A stretch of 14,556 nucleotides of DNA from an uncultured Chlorobiaceae bacterium. Its GTDB lineage: Bacteria; Bacteroidota; Chlorobiia; Chlorobiales; Chlorobiaceae. The notes beneath the pieces were generated by a model. That model was not told the DNA's origin. It was given only the letters and a program-made list of their open reading frames with translations, and did no database searches. The stretch lies in contig CAIQSY010000152.1 of NCBI GenBank assembly GCA_903874585.1, forward strand, positions 1 to 14,556, in the 5' to 3' direction. Below, piece after piece: positions 6,443 to 13,513 of this stretch. Each line of letters starts with the position of its first letter. Position 1 is the first letter of the stretch. The position numbers were made by a program, and so were the translations under genes.

Positions 6443-9400
6443 TTACTCATAAGCAGCTAATCCTGATATTTCCCTGCCTTGTGCTAATTTTTTTAATTGA
6501 GGCACCAAGTCTGCCATCAATGCCAATTCTTTTACCCTGCGTTCTTTCCAACTTAGTTCTAACGGCTCTAAAAGGTCTGTGAGTTTTTCACCGTCAAAAA
6601 TCATTCGGTTCATTATCTTTTCTACAAAGCTTTTCAAGTCTGCCGTTTGCAAACCGTGTTGGTGGGCAATGGCAGCCAGTTCTTTGTTGTATTTGTCGTC
6701 TTTAAACGTGTCGTACCCTTTACGAAGTGTTTCCACATCTTGTCCACTGTTCCAATCCAAACTATTGATGTATTCGGTTAAATCTTCCTGCTCGTCCATC
6801 AAATTAGCATTAGAACTCAGCAAACTAATCACCTGTGCTTTGGTCATTTTTTGCTTGGCAGGTTTCTTTTGTGTACTGTCGGCAATCAGGTTCATGATGT
6901 AATCGTAATCAATCACGGCAGATGCAAACAACACAAATTCAAAATCCAGTTGCTGTATTTCGGGCGGTGCATCTTCACCGTTTTTCTGTTGTATTTCTCG
7001 CAGTTGTTTTGCTGTTTCAATGTATGAGCTTCGGAACTCCTGCAAAGTTTCTGTTGGTAGAATGGCTTCAATTTTAGTTTTTTGTTCTACTGTTATGTCG
7101 GTGTATTGGTCAAGCTGTGTTTTCAACCGTTGTACTTCTTTGAAATTTTTCACAAAAGCAATTCGTGCCGCATCGCCTTTTAGGTTGTACACTTCGTTAG
7201 CTTCGTTTAACAAGTTATGCTCTTGCATAAATACACCTAAAGCTTCCACGGCTTTTTTGTAGTTGTCAATCACCACAGGTGCAGGGTCAACCAACCATAT
7301 TTCTTTGGCTTTTCCGTTATCCTCACCCGAGAATAATGCAATGGCTTGGTTTACGGCATCTTGTTGCGAGCGGAAATCTAAAATATTGCCATAAGGTTTC
7401 GTATCATTCAACACACGATTAGTTCGTGAAAATGCCTGAATCAATCCGTGGTATTTCAGGTTTTTGTCCACATACAAGGTGTTCAGGTATTTGCTGTCAA
7501 AACCTGTGAGCAACATATCTACCACAATGGCAATATCAATTTTTTGGCTATGTGGAAGCTCTTTACTTGTCCATTTTTGCTCTTTAATGCGTCTTTGCAC
7601 ATCTTGATAATACAAATCAAATTCGTTAATGCTATGATTTGTACCATATTGCTTATTGTAGTCAGCAATAATTTCAGTTAAGGCTTTTTTCTTTTCTTCA
7701 GGATTTTTTTGGTTATCTAATTTTTCTTGCTGCAAATCTTCTTGTAATTGCTTTACATCAGCAGCATTTTTCTGACTTTGTTGATCACCATCTTTTGCTA
7801 TTAATTGGGCTGGTGGTGAAAACACACAAGCAATATTCAATGGCTGATAATTCGGATCCTGAGCTTGTCGAAGGATCTGAATCTCTTTGAAAAGGTTATA
7901 ATATTCAATGGCATTATTAATGGATGCCGTTGCCAATACTGCATTGAATCGCCTTGAATTTGTGGCAGCATCGTGTTTTTCCAAAATGGCTTCTACAACT
8001 GCCTGTTGGGCAATGGCTTCGCCGGGCTTTGGGTTCTGTGTTCCTTTTCCTTTGAAAAAGTCTATATGAAAACGCAAAACATTTTTATCATCAATGGCGT
8101 GTGTGATGGTGTAAGCGTGTAATGGCTTTTCAAATATGTCTTGCGTAGTTTTGTAAGAAGCTTCTTCGCCTTCTCTTATTTGATACGTTGCATTTTCATC
8201 AAAAATTGGTGTTCCAGTAAAACCAAATAATTGAGCATTCGGGAAAAACTCTTTTATAGCTTTGTGATTATCGCCAAACTGCGAACGATGGCACTCATCA
8301 AAAATGAAAACCATTCGTTTGTTGCGCAGTGGTTCTAATCGTTCTTTATAGCCTGCCCTGAGCTCAGTCGAATGGTTTTTTTTATTTGTGCCATCCAAAG
8401 CCAAACCTAATTTTTGAATGGTGGTAACAATTACCTTGTCGGCATAGTCGGTAGAAAGTAAACGCCTTACCAAGGTTTCGGTATTGGTGTTTTCTTCCAC
8501 ACTGCCTTCCTGAAATTTATTGAACTCCTCACGGGTTTGTCGGTCAAGGTCTTTACGGTCCACTACAAACAAACATTTTTCAATATCGGTATTGTCTTTT
8601 AGTAAAGTGGATGCTTTGAAAGAAGTCAAGGTTTTACCGCTTCCTGTAGTATGCCAAATGTAGCCGTTGCCTCTGTTATCCTTAATACATTCAATAATCC
8701 TCTTTACCGCATAAATTTGATACGGTCGCATAATGAGCAACTTCTGCTCACTCTCCACCAGCACTATATACTTGCTAATCATTTCACCAAGTGTACACTT
8801 GGTCAGAAATTTTTCAGAAAATAATTCAAGGTGCGTTATTTTCTTGTTGCTCTCGTCTGCTAATTGATAAATCGGCAAAAACTGTTCGTCTGCATTAAAA
8901 GCAAAATGTTGATTCTTGTTGTTGGCAAAATAATAGGTGGTCGTCTTGTTGCTTACAATAAAAAACTGCATATAGCAAAGCAAAGAATTTCCGTAGCCGT
9001 TGCCCGCTTCGTTTTTATAATCTACAATTTGCTGCATTGCTTTTCGTGGTGAAATATCAAGTTTCTTTAACTCAATTTGCACCACAGGCAAGCCGTTAAT
9101 CAGCAAAATAATGTCATAACGTTGATGACTGTTTTCGGTATTGATGCGTAACTGACTAATTACTTCATAGTCGTTTTTGCACCAGTCTTTGTTGTTTACG
9201 AGTGTATAATGTAAAGGTGTTCCGTCTTCACGTTGAAAGTATTGTCTTTCACGCAAGAGTTTAGAAGCTTTGAACACATCGGGTTCAATGATTAATTCTC
9301 TCAATCTTAAAAATTCATTGTCAGACAAGCGAACACGGTTGAGTACTTCAAATTTTGTTTTGAAGTTTTGCTCAAGCGTTTTTCTATCAACTATGTCAGG

Positions 9401-9469
9401 GCGATGCGTGTATTTCAGCCCTTTCAGTTGCTCGATTAGATTTTCTTCTATTTGATTCTCTTTACTCAT
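6443..9469 (-). CDS. hsdR: Type I restriction-modification system restriction/translocation subunit HsdR
   Basis: 1008 residues, a full-length type I motor-nuclease. The N-terminal PD-(D/E)XK nuclease has D119 in QRYDIILL and E133-L-K135 in QIELKK. The SF2 translocase has motif I TTGSGKT (274-280), motif II DECH (391-394), motif III FTGTP (417-421) and motif VI QAFSRTNR (678-685). The C-terminal helical region binds the HsdM/HsdS core. It cuts unmodified DNA after ATP-driven translocation. The start ATG (9467-9469) overlaps the TGA that ends the broken upstream gene (ATGA), which both supports this start and shows that the two were once coupled. Two short insertions carry dispersed repeats: residues 367-374 (STELRAGY) and 532-539 (ILRQAQDP); both lie in loops outside the catalytic motifs. 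No frameshift is seen and it looks functional. As is usual in this AT-rich operon, no strong Shine-Dalgarno is visible. Confidence 0.95.
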   Translation of the reverse strand: MSKENQIEENLIEQLKGLKYTHRPDIVDRKTLEQNFKTKFEVLNRVRLSDNEFLRLRELIIEPDVFKASKLLRERQYFQREDGTPLHYTLVNNKDWCKNDYEVISQLRINTENSHQRYDIILLINGLPVVQIELKKLDISPRKAMQQIVDYKNEAGNGYGNSLLCYMQFFIVSNKTTTYYFANNKNQHFAFNADEQFLPIYQLADESNKKITHLELFSEKFLTKCTLGEMISKYIVLVESEQKLLIMRPYQIYAVKRIIECIKDNRGNGYIWHTTGSGKTLTSFKASTLLKDNTDIEKCLFVVDRKDLDRQTREEFNKFQEGSVEENTNTETLVRRLLSTDYADKVIVTTIQKLGLALDGTNKKNHSTELRAGYKERLEPLRNKRMVFIFDECHRSQFGDNHKAIKEFFPNAQLFGFTGTPIFDENATYQIREGEEASYKTTQDIFEKPLHAYTITHAIDDKNVLRFHIDFFKGKGTQNPKPGEAIAQQAVVEAILEKHDAATNSRRFNAVLATASINNAIEYYNLFKEIQILRQAQDPNYQPLNIACVFSPPAQLIAKDGDQQSQKNAADVKQLQEDLQQEKLDNQKNPEEKKKALTEIIADYNKQYGTNHSINEFDLYYQDVQRRIKEQKWTSKELPHSQKIDIAIVVDMLLTGFDSKYLNTLYVDKNLKYHGLIQAFSRTNRVLNDTKPYGNILDFRSQQDAVNQAIALFSGEDNGKAKEIWLVDPAPVVIDNYKKAVEALGVFMQEHNLLNEANEVYNLKGDAARIAFVKNFKEVQRLKTQLDQYTDITVEQKTKIEAILPTETLQEFRSSYIETAKQLREIQQKNGEDAPPEIQQLDFEFVLFASAVIDYDYIMNLIADSTQKKPAKQKMTKAQVISLLSSNANLMDEQEDLTEYINSLDWNSGQDVETLRKGYDTFKDDKYNKELAAIAHQHGLQTADLKSFVEKIMNRMIFDGEKLTDLLEPLELSWKERRVKELALMADLVPQLKKLAQGREISGLAAYE
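7855..7877. repeat. Dispersed palindrome inside hsdR (RQAQDP-encoding)
   Basis: GATCCT (7855-7860), 11 bases GAGCTTGTCGA, AGGATC (7872-7877). On the coding strand it reads CCTTCGACAAGCTCAGGATC, a type of repeat I recognise from memory as very common in Bacteroidota-like genomes. It encodes HsdR residues 531-538 in frame. Confidence 0.65.
8352..8375. repeat. Dispersed palindrome-containing repeat inside hsdR (STELRAG-encoding)
   Basis: The core is CTGAGCTCAG (8358-8367), a perfect 10-bp palindrome. On the coding strand it reads CCATTCGACTGAGCTCAGGG, related to the repeat at 7855-7877 (TTCGAC...GCTCAGG). It encodes residues about 366-373 in frame, between the NTPase motifs I and II. Confidence 0.55.
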
Positions 9470-9876
9470 TTTTCTTCTTTTAATAAATCTGCAATCTTAT
9501 ATCCTAAAAAGGTTAAAGAAAAAATTTCACCTTTATAATCTTCTTCTTCAATCAAATTATTATTAACTATATATTTTAAATATGGAATTCAACATAGCTT
9601 CTGTTCTCGGAAAAAAAATCTTGATGTAGTTTTTTTCTCTTTGTCTGAACTTCAAATCCAGCCATAAATGTTACGTTCAGTATAGTCACTGTAGAATCTT
9701 CAGATTCTTCGATTAACAATAATTTTTTGAGTTCAGTTAAATAATAAACATATTCCTTTATCTCTGGAATTAATTCCGTTCCATTCATATACAATTTCTC
9801 TTGCTCATTGTCTTTCGTGAGGAACATCTCCTGGAGAAGCAATCATTACTTGATATATATCTGCATTGTATGCCAT
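9466..9876 (-). pseudogene. Broken 'MIASPGDV' N-terminal-domain protein, first gene of the hsd operon
   Basis: From ATG 9876 the frame reads a recognisable start, with MIASPGDVPHERQ at residues 11-23, then an in-frame TGA (9805-9807), then the same frame continues the expected homology (REIVYEWNGINSRDKGI). Such MIASPxDV..ER proteins (DUF4062-like, TIR/deoxyribosyltransferase-like fold; several hundred residues in my recollection) occur in accessory and defence loci. After about 9740 coding potential moves to another frame (TELKKLLLIEES..., 9842-9576), which suggests a large internal deletion. Near 9580-9590 it shifts back, reading YLKYIVNNNLIEEEDYKG and IFSLTFLGYKIADLL, a winged-helix-like end, to a TGA at 9466-9468 that overlaps the hsdR ATG. 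Visible lesions: one nonsense codon, one probable internal deletion and one frameshift. The intact ATGA junction shows it was a cotranscribed partner of hsdR. Its former function is inferred, not seen. Confidence 0.72.
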
Positions 9877-9895
9877 AGTCTATTTTTTAAATGAC

Positions 9896-9979
9896 GCCTA
9901 ACTTGTTTATCTGCGCTACTCTGTTGCGCTTTACATCCCATATCTGACGAATAAGCGCTACAAAGCAGTGTGTTATTGC
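9896..9979 (-). other. attC-like imperfect hairpin upstream of the hsd operon
   Basis: On the minus strand the segment opens GCAATAAC (9979-9972) and closes GTTAGGC (9902-9896), a match to the GTTRRRY box of integron attC sites. The ends pair as TAAC/GTTA and GC/GC with a two-base bulge. An inner stem GCGCT/AGCGC (9954-9958 with 9913-9917) follows after unequal spacers, leaving a central loop, which is the general attC plan. The broken operon gene starts 20 bases beyond the GTTAGGC box. Against this: the left box is degenerate and no integron integrase is present. It may be the attachment site of the decayed recombinase next to it. Confidence 0.3.
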
Positions 9980-10009
9980 CTGACCCGTTCTTTTCGTCGT
10001 TATTACAAA

Positions 10010-10132
10010 TCAGCACAAATCATCGAATGGGCTTTTAATTTGCTGTAAACTTTTTTTGCTGACATGGGTATAGATTTCCGTGGTCTTGCTGCTTTTGTGT
10101 CCGAGAAGTTCCTGAATATACCAAGCGCTTCA
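10010..10132 (-). pseudogene. Tyrosine recombinase (phage-integrase/Xer type) C-terminal remnant
   Basis: On the minus strand, in the frame ending at the TGA at 10010-10012, the sequence reads YIQELLGHKSSKTTEIYTHV, then SKKSLQQIKSPFDDLC-stop. This is the canonical C-terminal end of a tyrosine recombinase, with the LGH histidine and the nucleophile Tyr in IYTHV. Upstream of about 10126 the frame is lost and the two catalytic Arg regions are not intact, so this is a remnant. LLETDEAL in another frame at about 10126-10152 resembles the usual LLE...T-D...L segment just before YIQ, suggesting a frameshift there. It lies in the same orientation as, and immediately upstream of, the attC-like hairpin and the hsd operon, so it may be what brought the operon here. 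Confidence 0.75.
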
Positions 10133-10159
10133 TCGGTTTCAAGCAAACGCCATAAAGTG

Positions 10160-10308
10160 CTGCCATAAGCTTTCAGTACATTCGTTGCCGGCACTCCTTT
10201 TTTGGACGGAAACTTGTAGGCATAGCGCCTTTCCAAAAGATGCCACGGTATCAGCTTTGAGAGCTTTACCCAACGATTATCCACAGACAATTCGCCGCCA
10301 AACGGCAA
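10160..10308 (-). pseudogene. Truncated IS transposase, N-terminal fragment
   Basis: Starting at a TTG (10306-10308), the minus strand reads MPFGGELSVDNRWVKLS, then LIPWHLLERRYAYKF and PSKKG. This resembles the start of DDE transposases of the IS1182/IS5-like groups ('DNRWVxLaxxIPW...e.kYa..f...kGrPA'). The homology fades after about 40-45 residues, and the open frame then runs on to 10003 across the recombinase remnant in the wrong frame, making a chimeric non-functional ORF. No DDE catalytic region is present. The family assignment is from memory of the N-terminal pattern and is tentative. Confidence 0.55.
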
Positions 10309-10373
10309 ATGAAAATTCTCTATAGGGATGATTTGACATGTTGCTTTATAACCTATATCGACGATGACCTAAG

Positions 10374-10411
10374 TGCAAGGTTTTTGGTTGTTTTTAGGCT
10401 TTTTCCTTGCA
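10374..10411. repeat. Inverted repeat TGCAAGG / CCTTGCA
   Basis: TGCAAGG (10374-10380) and CCTTGCA (10405-10411) form a perfect 7-bp stem with a 24-base T-rich loop. It lies about 65 bases upstream of the truncated transposase start on the minus strand, so it may be the terminal structure of that IS, or mark the boundary of the acquired AT-rich region. Confidence 0.4.
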
Positions 10412-10460
10412 TGTATATATATAAAATTACTTAACTTATTATAAATGATAAACTTACAAA

Positions 10461-10535
10461 TTATTCAGCAAGCTCTAAATCATCAGGTAAAACTTTTTTA
10501 TTCTCGCATAATACGCATATATTGCATTCATTACT
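10461..10535 (-). other. Possible 3' gene remnant with Cys residues upstream of radC
   Basis: The minus-strand frame ending at TAA 10461-10463 reads ECNICVLCENKKVLPDDLEL then AE-stop. The CxxCxxxC spacing and acidic tail look gene-like, but two stop codons precede it within about 15 bases, so at most it is the tail of a deleted gene. The rest of 10309-10563 shows no gene. A divergent or plus-strand promoter for radC must lie here, but I cannot pick -35/-10 boxes with confidence. Confidence 0.15.
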
Positions 10536-10563
10536 TTATCAATCTTTTGTGTGATGACTAAAA

Positions 10564-11232
10564 ATGAGACTTCATGATTTTGACCCTGAGAGCAGACCTC
10601 GTGAACGGTTTCTTCAAAGCGGTCCCGCTACTCTCACTCCTGCCGAACTGTTAGCCATTATTCTTCGGACTGGTTCGCAGTCGGTCAACATTGTGGATCT
10701 CTGCCATGAAATTATTGCACGGTTTACGCTTGAAAAACTGGTTAACGTTACCATTACTGAGTTGCAAGAGATTAAGGGTATCGGTGAAGCTAAAGCAATG
10801 CAGATTGTTGCTATCTTTGAATTAAATAAGCGGTTACACTACACTCAAAATCACAATAAAAAGTTTCAAGCTGCGAAAGATATCTTTGATTATATGAGCA
10901 GCCGCTTGCCCGATGAAACTAAAGAACATCTTTTTGTGCTCCACTTAAACACAAAAAATCAAATTATTAAAATGGAGGTTGTATCGGTTGGAACGCTGAA
11001 TGCTGCACTTATCCATCCCCGTGAGGTGTTTAAGTCGGCCATTAAAGAGAGCGCTCATGCCATTATTCTTGTCCACAATCATCCCTCGGGTGATGTTGAG
11101 CCGAGCAATGCCGACAAGGAGATTACAAAACAACTGAAAGAGGCAAGCAAGTACCTGCAAATTGAGCTGCTTGATCATGTTATTATCAGCAAAACGGAGT
11201 GGTTCAGCTTTCGTGAACGTTCGCTGCTGTAA
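10564..11232 (+). CDS. radC: RadC family JAB/JAMM-domain protein
   Basis: 222 residues, the usual RadC length. The N-terminal region (1-95) has the conserved RPRERFLQSGPATLTPAELLAI-type opening and a helix-hairpin-helix stretch (ITELQEIKGIGEAKA, 64-78). The C-terminal JAMM metalloprotease-like domain has E121 and the HNHPSGD motif (171-177, HxHPxGD) that would bind zinc. Despite the name, RadC's role in DNA repair is disputed; the family is common in both core genomes and mobile elements. This copy is on the plus strand and its composition matches the housekeeping flank, so it is probably the native gene next to the insertion point, not part of the hsd segment. It starts at ATG 10564; no clear ribosome-binding site is seen. 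A weak terminator-like hairpin overlaps the stop. Confidence 0.93.
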   Translation: MRLHDFDPESRPRERFLQSGPATLTPAELLAIILRTGSQSVNIVDLCHEIIARFTLEKLVNVTITELQEIKGIGEAKAMQIVAIFELNKRLHYTQNHNKKFQAAKDIFDYMSSRLPDETKEHLFVLHLNTKNQIIKMEVVSVGTLNAALIHPREVFKSAIKESAHAIILVHNHPSGDVEPSNADKEITKQLKEASKYLQIELLDHVIISKTEWFSFRERSLL

Positions 11233-11242
11233 ACGTTTTTTT
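11216..11242 (+). terminator. Weak intrinsic-terminator-like hairpin at the radC stop
   Basis: AACGTT (11216-11221), 10-base loop, AACGTT (11232-11237) form a 6-bp stem running directly into a run of seven T (11236-11242). The stem is short and AT-rich, and its 5' arm lies inside the last codons of radC. Confidence 0.35.
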
Positions 11243-11427
11243 GCATCACCAGCCCGCATTTTTTCGGATAATCTCTCTCCTCCAAAGTTGTCGTTGAACA
11301 CAATCCCCCGTCCATCATCCTGCAAATACTATAATGCAACGTTCAAACAGAAATATTTCAAACAAATGCGTGCAATACGTCAGCAAGATTGGCAGATAAT
11401 TCAGGGAGTGTTTATATTGAAAGTACT

Positions 11428-12021
11428 ATGAAAAATATACAACACTTTTTACGCGTTGGCATGGTGCGCTTGTGCCTGATGCTTACGTTTTCAGGCGCAA
11501 CACTGCTCAGTTCATGTAAACCCAATGAGGTTGAACAGCTTCAGCAGGAGGTATGGAAAAATCCTCAAGATGCGCGTGGATATATGCTGCTTGGCAGCGC
11601 TTATGCACGCGCCCAGCGCTACAGTGAAGCCTCCGAATCGTTCGCCAAAGCGCTTGCCCTCGATCCCAAACTTGACGATGCTTATCATGCGCTTGGTGCT
11701 GTAGCATTTAATCAAAAAAAATATCGTGAGGCTGTTCCCTATTTTCAACAGCATCTTGATCGGGCGCCGAAAGATTCATTGCGACTCTACAATTTAGGCA
11801 ACACTTATATGCAGTTGAAACAGTTTGATAAAGCTGCAAAGCTGTACGATGAAGCCATCGACAACAGCGAATCGTTTAAAGATGCGCATTACAATCTTGC
11901 CGTTTGCTATATCGAAATGGGACGCATAAAAGAGGCAGAGGCAATTTATAAATGGCTTCTTGATAAAAACAATTATCTTGCCGTCTCTCTACAAAAACGT
12001 CTCAATAAAGAGGTGCGGTGA
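11428..12021 (+). CDS. TPR-repeat lipoprotein
   Basis: 197 residues. The N-terminus has a positively charged start and hydrophobic stretch (MVRLCLMLTFSGATLL) ending in the lipobox LSSC, with Cys30 as the lipidation site, so the mature protein is predicted to be anchored to a membrane facing the periplasm. Four tetratricopeptide repeats follow, at about residues 44-75, 78-109, 112-143 and 146-177 (for example DAYHALGAVAFNQKKYREA, LYNLGNTYMQLKQFDKAAKL). TPRs mediate protein-protein contacts; no enzymatic motif is seen. I start at ATG 11428 (MKNIQHF); an upstream in-frame ATG at 11389 would put unneeded residues ahead of the signal peptide, and ATG 11461 is a shorter alternative. The 195-nt region before it (11233-11427) shows no gene. 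The partner is unknown. Confidence 0.8.
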   Translation: MKNIQHFLRVGMVRLCLMLTFSGATLLSSCKPNEVEQLQQEVWKNPQDARGYMLLGSAYARAQRYSEASESFAKALALDPKLDDAYHALGAVAFNQKKYREAVPYFQQHLDRAPKDSLRLYNLGNTYMQLKQFDKAAKLYDEAIDNSESFKDAHYNLAVCYIEMGRIKEAEAIYKWLLDKNNYLAVSLQKRLNKEVR

Positions 12022-12091
12022 TTGATCGCAAAGACTTACAACGTGCGCAATAACCGTGTTTGAGTTGTTTCAATGCCGATAAAAGTCATCC

Positions 12092-13513
12092 ATGAGTGAG
12101 CATCAGCAGAGCATTAATCTTACTAAAGAAGTACTGCCCGTCGAAAGAGCAGTTGCCAGCCTTGTAACAGCGTTACACCATTACGAAACAGAGCAGCAAT
12201 CGCACATTGCAGTGCAACCTCGCCTTGTAACTTTCTGCCAACCTGTTGAAACAATAGATCTCGCGCAATGGCTCATGCGCCAAAAGAGCTATCCACGGCT
12301 CTTTTGGATGAATCGGGAGCAGGATTTTTCGGTTGCTGGACTTGGTGTTGCTGATACTATACAGCTTGAGAGATCGGAAACGAACAGCGCTTCATTTGAA
12401 CGATTTCAAAAAGCATTAGCGACCAAAGATCCTCATGCACGATATTTTGGTGGATTTTGTTTTAATACAGAAGAAAAGCAAGAGCCAATCTGGCAGGAAT
12501 TTCCCTCCTTCTCGTTTGTCCTGCCGCTGATCCAGCTTACTTTTGAGAACAATCAGCATAGTCTCTCGTGTCATCTGTGGCTTGAATCGGGCGATACCCT
12601 CACCACAAAAATCTCTGCTATAATAGCACTGCTGAAGAGTATTGTTGATGTTGATGTTGCTGCTGTACCGATATTACCGGCAGTAAAAACCATCTCCTAT
12701 AACCCCGATGAGCATGGCTGGAAAGCGCAGTGCAATAAGGCGATACAGCGATTTGCGTGTGGTGAACTCGATAAAATTATGCTGGCACGGCAGACAGTGC
12801 TTGAATTTGAGGAGATGTTTTCGCCCCTGATTTTTCAGTTGCGCTACCCGTATCCGCAGAATACCATCTACCGATTTTACTTTGAGCCAGTTGCGAACCA
12901 CGCCTTTTTCAGCTTCACCCCTGAACGGCTTTATCGCCGTAATGGCAACAAGCTCTTAACCGAAGCGCTGGCAGGAACCTGCTCCAAAGAGATGATTACT
13001 GGTGGAGATATTCACGCATCTGAAGCGCTTTTAAACTCTGAAAAAGATATTCGTGAGCACAATTTTGTGCGCGAAATGATTTATGAGGAGCTGCTTAAAA
13101 TATGCAGCACGATTGATATGGAAGAGGAGGTTGATGTGCTGCAACTCCATCGCCTTGCTCATCTCTACACTCGTTGCTCTGCAACATTAAAACCAGAATT
13201 TGAGCACGATAGCGCGGTACTGCAACTGCTCCACCCAACGCCTGCCGTCGGTGGAGTACCAAAATTGCCTATTTTACAACACATTATGGATCTGGAGCCA
13301 TTCAGTCGTGGCTGGTATGCCGGACCTGTTGGCTGGGCAAGCCGTGATGCCGCTGAGTTTGCCGTAGGAATTCGTTCCGCGCTGGTGAATGGTCGTTACG
13401 CTTATCTCTATTCCGGCGCTGGGCTGGTTAAAGGCTCTGATCCTGCATTAGAGTGGCAAGAGGTAGAACAGAAAATTGGAGATATTCTTGCAATGACGAA
13501 GCAGAAACAATGA
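12092..13513 (+). CDS. menF: Isochorismate synthase MenF (menaquinone pathway)
   Basis: 473 residues, a chorismate-binding enzyme that converts chorismate to isochorismate, the entry step of menaquinone biosynthesis. The C-terminal chorismate-binding domain is complete: GELDKIMLARQ (224-234) with K228 at the position of the catalytic Lys of MenF, FSFTPERLYRRNG (273-285), TEALAGT (290-296), SEKDIREHNFV, LLHPTPAVGGVPK and GWYAGPVGW with the metal-binding Glu region downstream (EWQEVEQKIG). The N-terminal part (about 1-195) is poorly conserved, as usual. The context settles MenF against anthranilate or salicylate synthases: the next gene is menD, and the stop codon TGA overlaps the menD ATG (ATGA, 13510-13513), implying coupled translation. 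The start is ATG 12092 (MSEHQQ). Confidence 0.93.
   Translation: MSEHQQSINLTKEVLPVERAVASLVTALHHYETEQQSHIAVQPRLVTFCQPVETIDLAQWLMRQKSYPRLFWMNREQDFSVAGLGVADTIQLERSETNSASFERFQKALATKDPHARYFGGFCFNTEEKQEPIWQEFPSFSFVLPLIQLTFENNQHSLSCHLWLESGDTLTTKISAIIALLKSIVDVDVAAVPILPAVKTISYNPDEHGWKAQCNKAIQRFACGELDKIMLARQTVLEFEEMFSPLIFQLRYPYPQNTIYRFYFEPVANHAFFSFTPERLYRRNGNKLLTEALAGTCSKEMITGGDIHASEALLNSEKDIREHNFVREMIYEELLKICSTIDMEEEVDVLQLHRLAHLYTRCSATLKPEFEHDSAVLQLLHPTPAVGGVPKLPILQHIMDLEPFSRGWYAGPVGWASRDAAEFAVGIRSALVNGRYAYLYSGAGLVKGSDPALEWQEVEQKIGDILAMTKQKQ

Noticed and set aside
9805..9807. TGA in the broken gene as a recoded (selenocysteine) codon
   Set aside because: Two further lesions follow in the same gene and no recoding hairpin or Cys-containing motif is expected at this position.
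9576..9842. 88-codon minus-strand ORF as an independent hypothetical gene
   Set aside because: Its start region overlaps the better-supported SPGDV frame, and its end continues in another frame into hsdR; it is the middle piece of a broken gene.
10945..11325. Minus-strand open frame across radC
   Set aside because: Antisense shadow of the strongly conserved RadC JAMM domain.
13453..13509. Upstream ATG as the menD start
   Set aside because: Would overlap menF by 61 bases with residues unlike any MenD start; the ATGA junction at 13510 gives the conserved N-terminus.
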